Of a DNA stretch of 64,000 nt, positions 6,895 to 15,373 are shown piece by piece; within the stretch, counting starts at the first letter, position 1, and each line of letters begins with the position of its first letter. The DNA is from Microvirga pakistanensis (GTDB lineage: Bacteria > Pseudomonadota > Alphaproteobacteria > Rhizobiales > Beijerinckiaceae). The notes beneath the pieces are model-generated. The model saw only the letters and a program-made list of their open reading frames with translations. It was not told the DNA's origin and made no database searches. The translations under genes were made by a program, and so were the position numbers. The stretch lies in NCBI RefSeq assembly GCF_004458765.1, contig NZ_SPJX01000012.1, positions 171,107 through 235,106 on the forward strand, in the 5' to 3' direction.

Positions 6895-7666
6895 ACGTTT
6901 CCTTCACGTTCGTGCCCCAGCGGAGATGCAGAAAACGCTCCCAGGGCGAGAACAGCAGACGGTCCACGAGAAGGCCGATCACCACGATCACGATCATCAC
7001 GCCGATCACCTGCTCCATGGCGTTGAGCTCGCGCCCGTAATGGAGCAGGTGGCCGAGCCCGAAGCCGGTGAGGATCGTGACATAGATCTCCGCCGCCATC
7101 AGCGAGCGCCAGGCGAAGGCCCAGCCCTGCTTCATGCCGCTGACCAGAAAGGGCAGCGATGCGGGCAGGATCACCCGCGTCCACTTGTGGAATCCTTCCG
7201 ACCCCATGGTGCGCGCGGCGCGGGCGAAGATCGGCGGAATGTTGCGCGCGCCGTGATCGGTGGCGATGATCACGGACCACACGGTGCCCATGATCACCAC
7301 GAAGAGCATCGCGCCCTCGGTCTGGCCGAACCACACGAGGGCGAGCGGCACCCAGCACACGCTCGGTAGCGTCTGGAAGCCCAGCGCCAGCGCGCCGACG
7401 GTGTCCTCCAGGAACTGCGACGTGCTGGTGAGAAGCCCGAGCGGCAGGCCGATGAGGACTCCGGCCGCATAGCCGACGAGCAGGCGCTTCAAGGTCACCC
7501 AGGTGGATTCGACGAGCGTGCCGTCGAGGATCGCGCCCCAGATGTACTCGCCCACGAAGATGGGTGAGGGCAGCAGCACCGCGGACCAGCGTCCGCTGCG
7601 CACGGCGAGTTCCCACGCGCCGATGAGCACGGCGAAGAAGAGGAGAGCGACGGCCAGGCGCCTCAT
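6893..7666 (-). CDS. ABC transporter permease (sulfonate/taurine/nitrate type)
   Basis: A 257-residue inner-membrane permease starting MRRLAVALLFF, in the BPD_transp_1 family with about six membrane helices. The EAA-like cytoplasmic loop appears as GSEGFHKWTRVILPASLPFLVSG (residues 155-177). It is closest in style to SsuC/TauC/NrtB. The start overlaps the ATPase stop by ATGA, making it the last gene of a three-gene SBP-ATPase-permease operon. The substrate class (alkanesulfonate, taurine, nitrate or a pyrimidine precursor) cannot be fixed without comparison. Confidence 0.88.
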   Translation of the reverse strand: MRRLAVALLFFAVLIGAWELAVRSGRWSAVLLPSPIFVGEYIWGAILDGTLVESTWVTLKRLLVGYAAGVLIGLPLGLLTSTSQFLEDTVGALALGFQTLPSVCWVPLALVWFGQTEGAMLFVVIMGTVWSVIIATDHGARNIPPIFARAARTMGSEGFHKWTRVILPASLPFLVSGMKQGWAFAWRSLMAAEIYVTILTGFGLGHLLHYGRELNAMEQVIGVMIVIVVIGLLVDRLLFSPWERFLHLRWGTNVKET

Positions 7667-8469
7667 TCGGATACGACTCCGTTCTTGCTGCCCTTCAGGG
7701 CCGCCGCGATCCGCGAGGCGTAGGACGCAAGCTCGGGGCTGTTGATGTCGCGCGGGCGGGGCAGGGGTATCTCGAACACCTGCGCGATGCGTCCCGGCGA
7801 GGGCGACATGAGCACGATGCGATCCCCTAAGCACACCGCCTCGCGCACGTTGTGCGTGACGAAGATGATGGTCTTGCGGCTTTCCATCCAGATGCGCTGG
7901 ATGTCGTCGTAGAGCTGGTCGCGCGTCATCGCGTCGAGCGCCGCGAAGGGCTCGTCCATCAGCAGCACGTGCGGATCGGGCGCGAGAGCGCGCGCGAGCG
8001 CCACGCGCTGCTTCATGCCGCCGGAGAGTTCGTGCACATGGGCGTGCTTGAACTTCGCGAGGCCCACGAGATCGAGATATTCGTTCGCGATCCGGCGGCG
8101 CTCCGCGTTGGTGAGGTCCGGCCGCAGCTTCAGGCCGAACATCACGTTGCCGAAGGCGTCGAGCCATGGGAACAGGGCCGATTCCTGGAACATCACCAGG
8201 CGCTGGCGGCCGGGGCCCTCCACCACCTTGCCGTCGGCGATGACGCGGCCCTCGTCGGGTTTGGTGAGGCCCGCGACGATGTCGAGCAGCGTGGATTTTC
8301 CGCAGCCGCTGGGGCCCAGCAGGCACACGAACTCGCCCTTCGCCACGGACAGGGACACGTTGTCTAACGCCTGCACGATGTTGCGCTTGGGCGTGAACCA
8401 TTTCGACACGCCCTCGATGACGAGCTTGGGAGGTCGTGTCTCGGATGAAACGGCGGGGGAGCCCTCCAT
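7663..8469 (-). CDS. ABC transporter ATP-binding protein (SsuB/TauB/NrtD type)
   Basis: A 268-residue ATPase with Walker A GPSGCGKS (52-59), Q-loop at FQESALFPW (94-102), signature LSGGMKQRVALARAL (148-162), Walker B LLMDEPFAALDA and the switch histidine in FVTHNV (203-208). The FPW after the Q-loop is typical of the nitrate/sulfonate/taurine subfamily. The start codon shares a base with the stop of the upstream binding protein, and the stop overlaps the permease start, so the three are translationally coupled. Confidence 0.92.
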   Translation of the reverse strand: MEGSPAVSSETRPPKLVIEGVSKWFTPKRNIVQALDNVSLSVAKGEFVCLLGPSGCGKSTLLDIVAGLTKPDEGRVIADGKVVEGPGRQRLVMFQESALFPWLDAFGNVMFGLKLRPDLTNAERRRIANEYLDLVGLAKFKHAHVHELSGGMKQRVALARALAPDPHVLLMDEPFAALDAMTRDQLYDDIQRIWMESRKTIIFVTHNVREAVCLGDRIVLMSPSPGRIAQVFEIPLPRPRDINSPELASYASRIAAALKGSKNGVVSE

Positions 8470-9458
8470 CAAGGCGCCTCGATCAGGCGGTTGAGATCGG
8501 GCGTGCCGCGCAGGAAGCCCACGGCCTGCGCGCTCGTGACGAAAGACTGGAACGCGTTCAGCGTCACGTCGGCCGTGATGATCATGCGCGCCCAGGCCCG
8601 CGCCACGAGCTCGGGCTCCATGCCGAGCCTGAACGACGCCTGCAGCTCCTCGCGGGCAAGGCGTTGCGCCTCGTCCGGGTTCTGTGCGATCCACGCGGTG
8701 AGCTCGCGATGCGCCGCCACGAAGCGCCGGGCGAGGTCGCGCTTTCGCGCGAGGAAATCCGCGCTCGACACGAGCACGGTGGTGATCGCGTCCTTCTCCT
8801 CCACCAGCACCTTGCCGCCGGCTTCCGATTCGAGGCGCGACACCCAGGGCTCCACGGTCCACACCCCGTCGAGCTGGCCGCCCTTGAACAGGGACAGCTG
8901 ATCGGGATTGCTCGTCGGCACCACCTGGGCGTCGCCGCCCGTCTGCGTGATGCGCAGGCCGCCGGCGACGAGCCAGGCGCGGGCGGCCACATCCTGCGTG
9001 TTGCCGAATTGCGGCGTCGCGATGCGCTTGCCCTTGAAGTCGGCGGGTTTCGCGAGGGTGGAATCGCCCTGCACCACGAGGGCCGATCCGCCGTTCACGG
9101 CGCCCGCGATCACGCGCACCTCGCTTCCGCGCGAACGCGCATAGGCATTGAGCGCCGGGTTCGGGCCCACATAGGTGAGATCGAGCGACTTGGCGAAGAT
9201 CGCCTCCATGGCACTCGGGCCCGCGTTGTAGACATACCATTCGATCTTGGTCCCCGGTCCCAGCCGCTCGGCGAACCAGCTCTTGCCCTGCCGCTCCATG
9301 GCGCGGGCCACGAGCGCCTGCACATGGGTGATGTTGGGAAAATGCCCGACCCGAAGAATCGTCGCCTCCTGTGCGGAGGACGCCTGCGCCACCAACCACG
9401 ACGCCAGGACCACCAGAGACATCCGCCATCCGTGCCGCATCGCATCGATCCTCCGCAA
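8469..9458 (-). CDS. ABC transporter substrate-binding protein (SsuA/TauA-like)
   Basis: A 329-residue periplasmic binding protein with a signal peptide (hydrophobic MSLVVLASWLVAQASSAQ, cleavage near SSAQ). The fold markers of the NMT1/SsuA family are visible: LRVGHFPNITHVQALVAR at the N-terminus, the YVGPNPALNAY loop near residue 97, KGKRIATPQFGNTQDV and the SNPDQLSLFKGGQLDGVWTVEPW lobe. The start could also be the ATG at 9440; both precede the signal peptide. It is the first gene of the ABC operon, divergent from the helix-hairpin-helix protein. Confidence 0.88.
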   Translation of the reverse strand: MRRIDAMRHGWRMSLVVLASWLVAQASSAQEATILRVGHFPNITHVQALVARAMERQGKSWFAERLGPGTKIEWYVYNAGPSAMEAIFAKSLDLTYVGPNPALNAYARSRGSEVRVIAGAVNGGSALVVQGDSTLAKPADFKGKRIATPQFGNTQDVAARAWLVAGGLRITQTGGDAQVVPTSNPDQLSLFKGGQLDGVWTVEPWVSRLESEAGGKVLVEEKDAITTVLVSSADFLARKRDLARRFVAAHRELTAWIAQNPDEAQRLAREELQASFRLGMEPELVARAWARMIITADVTLNAFQSFVTSAQAVGFLRGTPDLNRLIEAP

Positions 9459-9552
9459 ACAAGATCAGGCTAGGCGATCCGTCCGGAAGGTCAATGGAGG
9501 ACGCCGCCGGGACGGAGGCAAGGATGGTCAGAAGCAAGGCGTCTAGTAAGGT

Positions 9553-9608
9553 CCAAGTACAGCTCTCAGTAATACCAAAGTACGTCTCTCCGTACAGTCC
9601 CAAGTTCC
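9553..9608. promoter_or_regulatory. Three iteron-like repeats with internal GTACG palindrome
   Basis: CCAAGTAC (9553), CCAAAGTAC (9575) and CCCAAGTTC (9599) recur at 22-24 bp spacing. Inside them GTACG-N6-CGTAC (9580-9595) is an inverted repeat. The segment is the divergent control region of the ABC operon and the helix-hairpin-helix gene, so these may be regulator half-sites. No regulator is adjacent. Confidence 0.35.
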
Positions 9609-9753
9609 TGTCGCTCAGGTCGCGGACGGGCCGGATCGACATCTTGATCGGGCGATGCAAAACCCGTGTCTTCATCTTCAAAGGTTGTTGTATTCAAACG
9701 CTATAACCTGATTTTTTGTTGCCACTGATATGCCATGATCGCGGGAATACTGG

Positions 9754-10503
9754 ATGCTTGCCTTAATGATGAAAAATATTGCGGGTGTCATCATGCGTGT
9801 CGGCAATCTCCCCCAGGCGTCCCTCAGGTCGCGCGGAGCTTTCGTGTTCCAGGTCATGCGGGTTTTCATCGTGACGGTCATCGCCGCATCGGGCGCCCTG
9901 GCCGTGTCCCTCTCGGTCGGCGATCCGGGGGCGCTGGAACAGGTGGCGGCGGCCGACCGGCTGCCCGACGGCACGGGCCCCGCGCCCGCCGCCGGCGAAG
10001 CCCCCCAGCAAGCCGTTCAGGCCGCCCCGGTGCCGTCGGCCCCGGTGCAGGTCGCGACGGCCGACCCGCTCGCGGGCGTTTCCCTCGCGGGCGCTTCCAT
10101 GGATGGCGGTGCGCCGCCGACCGATCCGCAGCAGCCCGCTGAGGACGATGCCGCCTCCGCGCCGATGGACGCGGGCGGCGGTCCGGCCGCCGCGCCCACG
10201 GGCGGCGACACGCCCATGTCCGGGGCCCCGCTCGCCGTCTCCGACGTAGCCCCTCCCGTCGATGCGGAGATGACCGGCGCCGTCACCGGGGCGAGCCCGC
10301 CCGGCGAGCCCGATCCGGCGGGGGAGCGCATCGATCTCAACACGGCCACCCTCGCGCAGCTCAACGCGCTGCGCAACGCCGGCCCCGTCGGCCGCGCCAT
10401 CATCAGGAACCGCCCCTACGCCTCGGTGGAGGATCTCGTGAAGCGCCGGATCGTCCGGCGCTCGGTCTACGAGCGGATCAAGGACCAGGTGGCGGTGCGA
10501 TAG
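9754..10503 (+). CDS. Membrane-anchored protein with C-terminal ComEA-like helix-hairpin-helix
   Basis: A 249-residue protein. Residues 34-53 (MRVFIVTVIAASGALAVSLS) form a single N-terminal membrane helix or signal anchor. Residues 60-185 are Ala/Pro/Gly/Asp-rich and probably disordered. The last 60 residues (RIDLNTATLAQLNALRNAG ... EDLVKRRIVRRSVYERIKD) are the helix-hairpin-helix repeat of ComEA/competence-type proteins, which binds DNA non-specifically. No comEC or pilus genes occur nearby. The start could be 9754, 9766 or 9793. A role in extracytoplasmic DNA binding is inference. Confidence 0.75.
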   Translation: MLALMMKNIAGVIMRVGNLPQASLRSRGAFVFQVMRVFIVTVIAASGALAVSLSVGDPGALEQVAAADRLPDGTGPAPAAGEAPQQAVQAAPVPSAPVQVATADPLAGVSLAGASMDGGAPPTDPQQPAEDDAASAPMDAGGGPAAAPTGGDTPMSGAPLAVSDVAPPVDAEMTGAVTGASPPGEPDPAGERIDLNTATLAQLNALRNAGPVGRAIIRNRPYASVEDLVKRRIVRRSVYERIKDQVAVR

Positions 10504-10564
10504 GCCGCTCCGGCGCGGCATCTGCCGGTTAGGCCGCAATTCCGCGCCTGCCGTTCCGTGGTCT

Positions 10565-10620
10565 CCACCGTCATGGCCTCTTCTCCGTCATGGCCGGCTC
10601 AAGGCCATGACGGAGAAGGT
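10565..10620. repeat. Dispersed palindromic repeat with 16-bp perfect arms
   Basis: CTTCTCCGTCATGGCC (10580-10595) and GGCCATGACGGAGAAG (10603-10618) are exact reverse complements around a 7-nt loop. It shares the GTCATGGCC core with the other dispersed copies in the window and may act as a transcription barrier after the helix-hairpin-helix gene. Confidence 0.7.
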
Positions 10621-10716
10621 CGGACCGATGCGCGGGATCTCCGGCCGGGCGGGAGGCTCCTGGACCATCCCGCTCCGGGGATTGCTCCAGCCGGAGATCC
10701 CCTTGCGGGACCGCCC

Positions 10717-10739
10717 TGGAACGTCTCATCACCGTTCCA
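10717..10739. promoter_or_regulatory. TGGAACG-N9-CGTTCCA inverted repeat
   Basis: Seven-base arms TGGAACG (10717-10723) and CGTTCCA (10733-10739) lie about 85 bp before the DMT start. The same TGGAAC half-site is repeated six times at 12818-12878, upstream of the DUF1127 gene, suggesting a shared regulator. Confidence 0.45.
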
Positions 10740-10822
10740 AGGGATATCGATGACATTTCATCATTTGTGCTGATGAGCCGTTCGGCGTAATCGGGATATC
10801 TGTCGCAGATTCGGAATGTCCC

Positions 10823-11764
10823 ATGACCCAGGCCAGTGCCACCCTGTCCGCGCCGGACGCCAAGCAGGACCTCAGGCGCTTCGATGGAACCACCTTCGGG
10901 CTATATGCCGCCACCGTCTTCCTGTGGGGCGTGAGCTGGATCGCGCTCCATGCGCAGCTCGGGGTCGTGGCGCCGGAGATGTCGGTGCTGTGGCGCTTCC
11001 TGCTGGCGGCCGCCCTCATGTGGGGCTGGGTGCTCGCCACCGGACACCGGGTGCGCTTCGCGGCTGCCGATCACCTGCGCTTCGCGGCGGTGGGGTTCTG
11101 CCTGTTCTCGGCCAATTTCGTGTCGTTCTATTACGGCGGTTTGAGCGTGCCGTCGGGGCTGCTCTCGGTGGTGTTCTCGCTCGCCTCCGTGTTCAACCTC
11201 GTCCTGAGCTTCGTGGTCTTCCGCCAGAGGGTGGAGCCGCGCGTGGCGCTCGGCGGCGTGATCGGGGTTGCCGGAATCGGCCTCCTGTTCTGGCCCGAGA
11301 TCGCCGGCGCGGGCTTCAACGCGGATGCGCTCAAGGGCCTCGCCCTGTGCGTGATGGGCACCCTGTTCTTCTGCTCGGGCAACATGGTCTCGACGGTGGT
11401 GCAGCGCCGGGGCGTGCCGCTGCTCTCCGCCACCGCCTGGGGCATGACCTATGGCTGCGCGGTGCTGCTGGCGCTCAACCTGCTGCGCGGCAACGCCTTC
11501 GTCATCGAGCCGACCGTCCGGTATATCGGCTCGCTGCTCTATCTCTCCGTCGGTGCGTCGGTCCTGGCCTTCATGGCCTATCTCACGTTGCTGCGCCGCC
11601 TCGGGGCCGCGCGGGCGGGTTATTCCACCGTGCTGTTCCCCATCATCGCGCTCGCGGTGTCCACCCTCGTCGAAGGCTACCAGTGGACGGTGCTCGCCGT
11701 GATCGGCGTGGTGTTCGCCCTCGCCGGCAACGTGCTGGTGCTGAGCAAGCCTGCCGCGAAATAG
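10823..11764 (+). CDS. DMT superfamily transporter (EamA domains)
   Basis: A 313-residue inner-membrane protein with about ten predicted helices arranged as two EamA repeats: the first covers GLYAATVFLWGVSWIALHAQ to about residue 150, the second covers LKGLALCVMGTLFFCSGNMV to the end. The motif WGVSWIA and the loop PEMSVLWRFLLAA are typical of metabolite exporters of the RhaT/EamA group. The substrate is unknown. It is convergent with the LysR gene (3 bp between stops), so that regulator's target is probably elsewhere or this gene indirectly. Confidence 0.88.
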   Translation: MTQASATLSAPDAKQDLRRFDGTTFGLYAATVFLWGVSWIALHAQLGVVAPEMSVLWRFLLAAALMWGWVLATGHRVRFAAADHLRFAAVGFCLFSANFVSFYYGGLSVPSGLLSVVFSLASVFNLVLSFVVFRQRVEPRVALGGVIGVAGIGLLFWPEIAGAGFNADALKGLALCVMGTLFFCSGNMVSTVVQRRGVPLLSATAWGMTYGCAVLLALNLLRGNAFVIEPTVRYIGSLLYLSVGASVLAFMAYLTLLRRLGAARAGYSTVLFPIIALAVSTLVEGYQWTVLAVIGVVFALAGNVLVLSKPAAK

Positions 11765-11767
11765 CGC

Positions 11768-12658
11768 TTATTCCGCAGCGGCCGGGTAGACCGGGCGCAT
11801 GGCGCCGAGGTTGTCGAGCGACTGCTTGATGTGGAAGCCGAGCGCGTCCGCGAGCGGGTTCTCCTCGCCACGCGCGCGGATCAGCCCGATCTTGCACGAG
11901 GGCAGGGCCGGGAAGCCGTCCGAGGGGCCCAGGATCCGCATGCCGGGGCGTACGGCGCTTTCCGGCAGCACCGAGACCGCCAGGCCCGCCAGCACCGCCG
12001 CGCCGACGGCGGTGGAATGCCAGCTCACATAGGCGATGCGGAACGCCCGGTCGGCGCCTTCGAGCGCCTCCGTGGCGGAATGGCGCCAGTCGCAGTTCGG
12101 GCGGCCCAGGGCCAGCGGGATCGGGTTCTCCTCGTGCACGCCGTGGCGCGCGGAGGTGACCCACAGAAGCTGCTCGATGCGCACGATCTCGGAGGGCCCG
12201 CGCCGGTCCACATGGGTGATGATGGCGAGGTCCAGGTCGCCGTGCTGCACGCGCTCGATCAGATTGTGCGTGGGCTCGCACATCACCGTCACCTCCGCCT
12301 TCGGGTTCGAGCGCGAGAACCGCGCCAGGATCTCCGGCAGGTAGCGGTCGGCGTAATCGTCCGGAAGGCCGAGGCGCACCCGGCCCGTGAGCTCGTGTTC
12401 GTTGAAGGAGGCCATGCATTCCGCGTTCAGGCGCACGATCCGGCGCGCGTAATCGAGCAGCCGCTCGCCCTCGTCGGTGAGCTTGGACAGGCGTCCGTCG
12501 CGCTCGAAGATCGGGCGTCCGACCCGGTCCTCGAGCCGCTTCATCTGCATGGACACCGCGCTCTGGGTCTTGTGCACGATCTCCGCCGCGCGGGTGAACG
12601 ATCCCGTATCGGCGATCGCCACGAAGGTTCGGAGCTGGTCGATATCGAGCAAATGCAT
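11768..12658 (-). CDS. LysR family transcriptional regulator
   Basis: A 296-residue LTTR starting MHLLDIDQLRTFVAIADTGS. The N-terminal winged helix (SFTRAAEIVHKTQSAVSMQM) is followed by the linker helix and a periplasmic-binding-like effector domain (about residues 90-290). The frame extends to 12715, but the HTH normally starts within a few residues of LDIDQLRTFV, which fixes the start at 12658. It shares the upstream region with the divergent DUF1127 gene, so the repeats there could be its targets. The effector is unknown. Confidence 0.88.
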   Translation of the reverse strand: MHLLDIDQLRTFVAIADTGSFTRAAEIVHKTQSAVSMQMKRLEDRVGRPIFERDGRLSKLTDEGERLLDYARRIVRLNAECMASFNEHELTGRVRLGLPDDYADRYLPEILARFSRSNPKAEVTVMCEPTHNLIERVQHGDLDLAIITHVDRRGPSEIVRIEQLLWVTSARHGVHEENPIPLALGRPNCDWRHSATEALEGADRAFRIAYVSWHSTAVGAAVLAGLAVSVLPESAVRPGMRILGPSDGFPALPSCKIGLIRARGEENPLADALGFHIKQSLDNLGAMRPVYPAAAE

Positions 12659-12817
12659 GGCCCTGGCCTCATCATCAACGACAATGATGATACATATCTC
12701 AAACAATCGTTTCAAGTGATGAAACGCTCCATGGTATACATCCCAACAGGGAAGAAAATACGCCTGAATATCAGAGACTTAAAAGGATAAACCCGTAGGT
12801 CGTCATCACCCGCGTCC

Positions 12818-12878
12818 TGGAACGCTCCCTGCAACGTCTTGGAACACGTCCTGGAGCGGTCTTGGAACATCCTGGAAC
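12818..12878. promoter_or_regulatory. Six helically phased TGGAAC direct repeats
   Basis: TGGAAC-like hexamers begin at 12818, 12830 (TGCAAC), 12840, 12852 (TGGAGC), 12863 and 12873. Spacings are 12, 10, 12, 11 and 10 bp, averaging one helical turn. The broader consensus is RCGTCYTGGAACR. The array lies 56-116 bp upstream of the DUF1127 start and in the shared control region with lysR. It could be a cooperative operator. Confidence 0.55.
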
Positions 12879-12933
12879 GTCTACTGCCCTGCCGACAAGC
12901 CTGAGCAACACCCGACAGCGAAGGAGACCTGTC

Positions 12934-13245
12934 ATGATCCGGTCCGCAGCATCCCTTAGAATTCTGCCAGGAGCCAACATCCTGAGCTGGTTCGCCCATT
13001 CGCTCGTCTCCCTCGCCAAGGCATTCAAGGACCGCCGGGAAGTCAGGAATCTCGCCGAGTTCGATGAGCGCATGCTCAAGGATATCGGCCTCACGCGCGA
13101 CGATGTGGAAAACGCCCTGACGGAGCCCCTTCATCACCGTCCGTCATGGGTGTTGGTGCGATGTGCGAGCCACCCCATCCAGGCGCACGAGCCCGCCGTC
13201 ACACGCAAGCCACGCCCCGTGGTTCCGTTCGTGAGCCGAACTTAA
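12934..13245 (+). CDS. DUF1127 domain protein
   Basis: A 103-residue protein from the ATG at 12934, preceded by GAAGGAGA. The DUF1127 core is at residues 40-68: RREVRNLAEFDERMLKDIGL plus TRDDVENAL, an Arg-rich short helix pair. Small DUF1127 proteins in alphaproteobacteria affect phosphate and carbon metabolism and RNA turnover; here extra N- and C-terminal segments make it longer than the 45-70 residue forms. Its stop overlaps the convergent DUF937-like gene stop in TTAA (13242-13245). An unusual repeat array precedes it. Confidence 0.82.
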   Translation: MIRSAASLRILPGANILSWFAHSLVSLAKAFKDRREVRNLAEFDERMLKDIGLTRDDVENALTEPLHHRPSWVLVRCASHPIQAHEPAVTRKPRPVVPFVSRT

Positions 13246-13979
13246 GGCTTCTTCGGGCCTGTTCCCCAGGCGTCGTCGAGGATCGACTGAAGGGACGTGA
13301 GATACTGCAGCTGCATCTCGCGTCCCTTTTCCATCATTTCGCCCCACGAGGCCGAAGACGAGGGCTCGGGATCCTGCGGCTTCTCGGGGGCAGGCATCGG
13401 CAGGAAGGCCGCCATCATCTCCTGAAACGGATTGGCGGCGGGCGTCTTCTCGGGTTCCGGAGTTTTCATCCACCCGGTCCAAAGATCAGCCCAGGAATTG
13501 CCTGTCTGCGGCTTGGGCTTCTCGCTCTCGCCTGGCGACGTGAAACCCTGGACGGCCCGCGATTGTGCCGTCATCCACTGCGACAGCCCGCCTGCGACAA
13601 GGCCAGCGTAGAGCGGCAGGATCTGCTGCATGGTCTCGACCCCGATGCCTGCGAAGTCCGCCGCCTGGTGCGCCACGCGACGGCTCGCTTCGTCCGAGCC
13701 GAAGAACTGGTCGAGCAGGCGTCGGCCCTCCTGCTGGGCCTGCGAGGAAAAGGAGCGTCCCGCCATCTGCCAGAACTGCTGGTATCCACCATTCGCCAGC
13801 AATTGCAGAAACCGGTTGGGATCCTGCGTCATCGCATGCTGGAGGCCCATGATGAAGGCCGGCATGAGGGCCGCCATGGCCCGCTGCTGCTGATCGCCCG
13901 AGAGCTGGAACTGCCGCGCCAGGGTCTCGAAGCCCTCTTGTGTCTGCGCCTGTCGCATCAGGTCGAACCAGTTGAACAT
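13242..13979 (-). CDS. DUF937-like / PHB-associated-type hypothetical protein
   Basis: A 245-residue protein from ATG 13979, starting MFNWFDLMRQAQTQEGFETL. The first 140 residues resemble DUF937 proteins (helical, Gln-rich: FQLSGDQQQRAMAALMPAF, HQAADFAGIGVETMQQILPLYAGLVAGGLSQ). After a Pro/Glu-rich linker, the C-terminus (PFQEMMAAFLP, EMMEKGREMQLQYLTSLQSI) resembles the amphipathic helix of granule-associated phasin-type proteins. No signal peptide is seen. Function is unknown; a link to storage granules is inference. It is monocistronic and convergent with the DUF1127 gene. Confidence 0.7.
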   Translation of the reverse strand: MFNWFDLMRQAQTQEGFETLARQFQLSGDQQQRAMAALMPAFIMGLQHAMTQDPNRFLQLLANGGYQQFWQMAGRSFSSQAQQEGRRLLDQFFGSDEASRRVAHQAADFAGIGVETMQQILPLYAGLVAGGLSQWMTAQSRAVQGFTSPGESEKPKPQTGNSWADLWTGWMKTPEPEKTPAANPFQEMMAAFLPMPAPEKPQDPEPSSSASWGEMMEKGREMQLQYLTSLQSILDDAWGTGPKKP

Positions 13980-14017
13980 GACAGGCTCCTCGAATGCTCG
14001 GGTACCGGCTTGCCCTT

Positions 14018-15373
14018 TCAAGGCATTGGGACAGCTTGCCTCTCTAATCGCCGGATTGTCCAGAACGCAGTGATGATGGCCGCGATTCCGAAGACGATGG
14101 ATCCGGCGCCAATGCCGATCAGCGCGCCCTTCGGGCCGCCAATCTGGGCTCCGAAATAGGCGAAGGGAATCATGCCCAGCGTTGCGCGGCCCCAGTTGAA
14201 GAAGGTTGAGAGCAGCGGATAGCCGAGGTTGTTGAACGAAGCGTTGGCAACGAACACGAGGCTCACGAAGAACCAGATGAAGCCGCTCAGCTGGCAGAAG
14301 AACTTCACCAGCTCGGCCGTCAGGGGCGGCGCGTTGAACGCCAGGACGATGAGATCCTGCAGCAGGGCCAGCACAAGCCATACGCCCAGCACATAAACGA
14401 TCATGAAGGTGAGAGAGTCCTTCAATGTCTGCCTCATCCGATCATAACGCCGCGCCCCCCAATTCTGTCCCAGAACCGGGCCAATGGCTCCTGCCAGCGC
14501 GAAAACACCCGCGAAGGACACCGGCGTCACCCGGTCGATGATGGCGGAGGCGGCAATGGCCTGGTCGCCGAACTGGGCCATGATGGCGGTGAAGAAGGCA
14601 TTTGCCGCGGGCGCGGCGAGATTGGTGAGAACGGCCGGAACGGCGATGGCGAAGAACGGCTTAGCGTCCTGGATCACGGATGGCAGCGTGGGCTTCGCGA
14701 GCAGATTGTGGGCCCGGGTGACATAAACATAGCCGACATACAGATAGACGACGCGCGCAAGGCTGATGGTGAGCGCAGCGCCGTTCGACTTCAGATCCAG
14801 GACGAAGATCGTGATAGGGTCGAGGAGAACCGTCACGATGGCGACCGAGAGAGTCGCATACATGCTGCGCTTGGCGTCGCCCGCAGCACGCAGCACGGTG
14901 GAGAACGCCATGCCGACGGACATCAGCACATTCGTCGGGAGAGCAATCCAAAGGAAGTCTCTCGCGACGTCGTAAGCGGAACCGCTCGCCCCCATGGCTC
15001 CGAGAATCTGAGGCAGAAACGGCAATGCGATCAGGCTCACGGCCGCGCCGATCGCCGCCATGAGAAGGGTGCCGGAGGTGGCAAGCCGTCGTGCATCCTC
15101 ATGCCGGCGGGCGCCGAGCGCGCGCGACACGAGCGCGCCGATCGGGATCATGAGGCCCACATTGATGGAAACCGTGAAGAACATCACGACCGTCGCCAAA
15201 CCGACGCCCGCCGTCATGCTCGGATCGTTGAGCCACGAGATGTAGAGCAGCGAAACGAGGTCGACGATGAAGATGGCGATCAGACCGGCCGCGCCCGTTC
15301 CCGTCATCACGAGCACGTGGCGCATGGTCGAGCCCTGCACGAAGACGGGCGTGTCGGCGCGGCGAGCGTCCAT
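14018..15373 (-). CDS. MATE family efflux transporter
   Basis: A 451-residue membrane protein with about twelve helices in two homologous bundles, typical of MATE/NorM drug-sodium or drug-proton antiporters. Characteristic stretches include MIPIGALVSRALGARRHEDARR near residue 77 and GPVLGQNWGARRYDRMRQTL near residue 300, the paired loop motif of the two halves. The ATG at 15373 overlaps the stop of the upstream antiporter (TGATG); an in-frame GTG lies one codon earlier. Co-translation with a CPA2 antiporter hints at linked cation/drug homeostasis. The substrate is unknown. Confidence 0.88.
   Translation of the reverse strand: MDARRADTPVFVQGSTMRHVLVMTGTGAAGLIAIFIVDLVSLLYISWLNDPSMTAGVGLATVVMFFTVSINVGLMIPIGALVSRALGARRHEDARRLATSGTLLMAAIGAAVSLIALPFLPQILGAMGASGSAYDVARDFLWIALPTNVLMSVGMAFSTVLRAAGDAKRSMYATLSVAIVTVLLDPITIFVLDLKSNGAALTISLARVVYLYVGYVYVTRAHNLLAKPTLPSVIQDAKPFFAIAVPAVLTNLAAPAANAFFTAIMAQFGDQAIAASAIIDRVTPVSFAGVFALAGAIGPVLGQNWGARRYDRMRQTLKDSLTFMIVYVLGVWLVLALLQDLIVLAFNAPPLTAELVKFFCQLSGFIWFFVSLVFVANASFNNLGYPLLSTFFNWGRATLGMIPFAYFGAQIGGPKGALIGIGAGSIVFGIAAIITAFWTIRRLERQAVPMP

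Larger units (their letters stand above)
10504..10822. other. 319-bp intergenic region
   Basis: It contains the strong hairpin repeat at 10565-10620 and an inverted repeat at 10717-10739 upstream of the DMT gene. No coding sequence is convincing. Confidence 0.65.
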
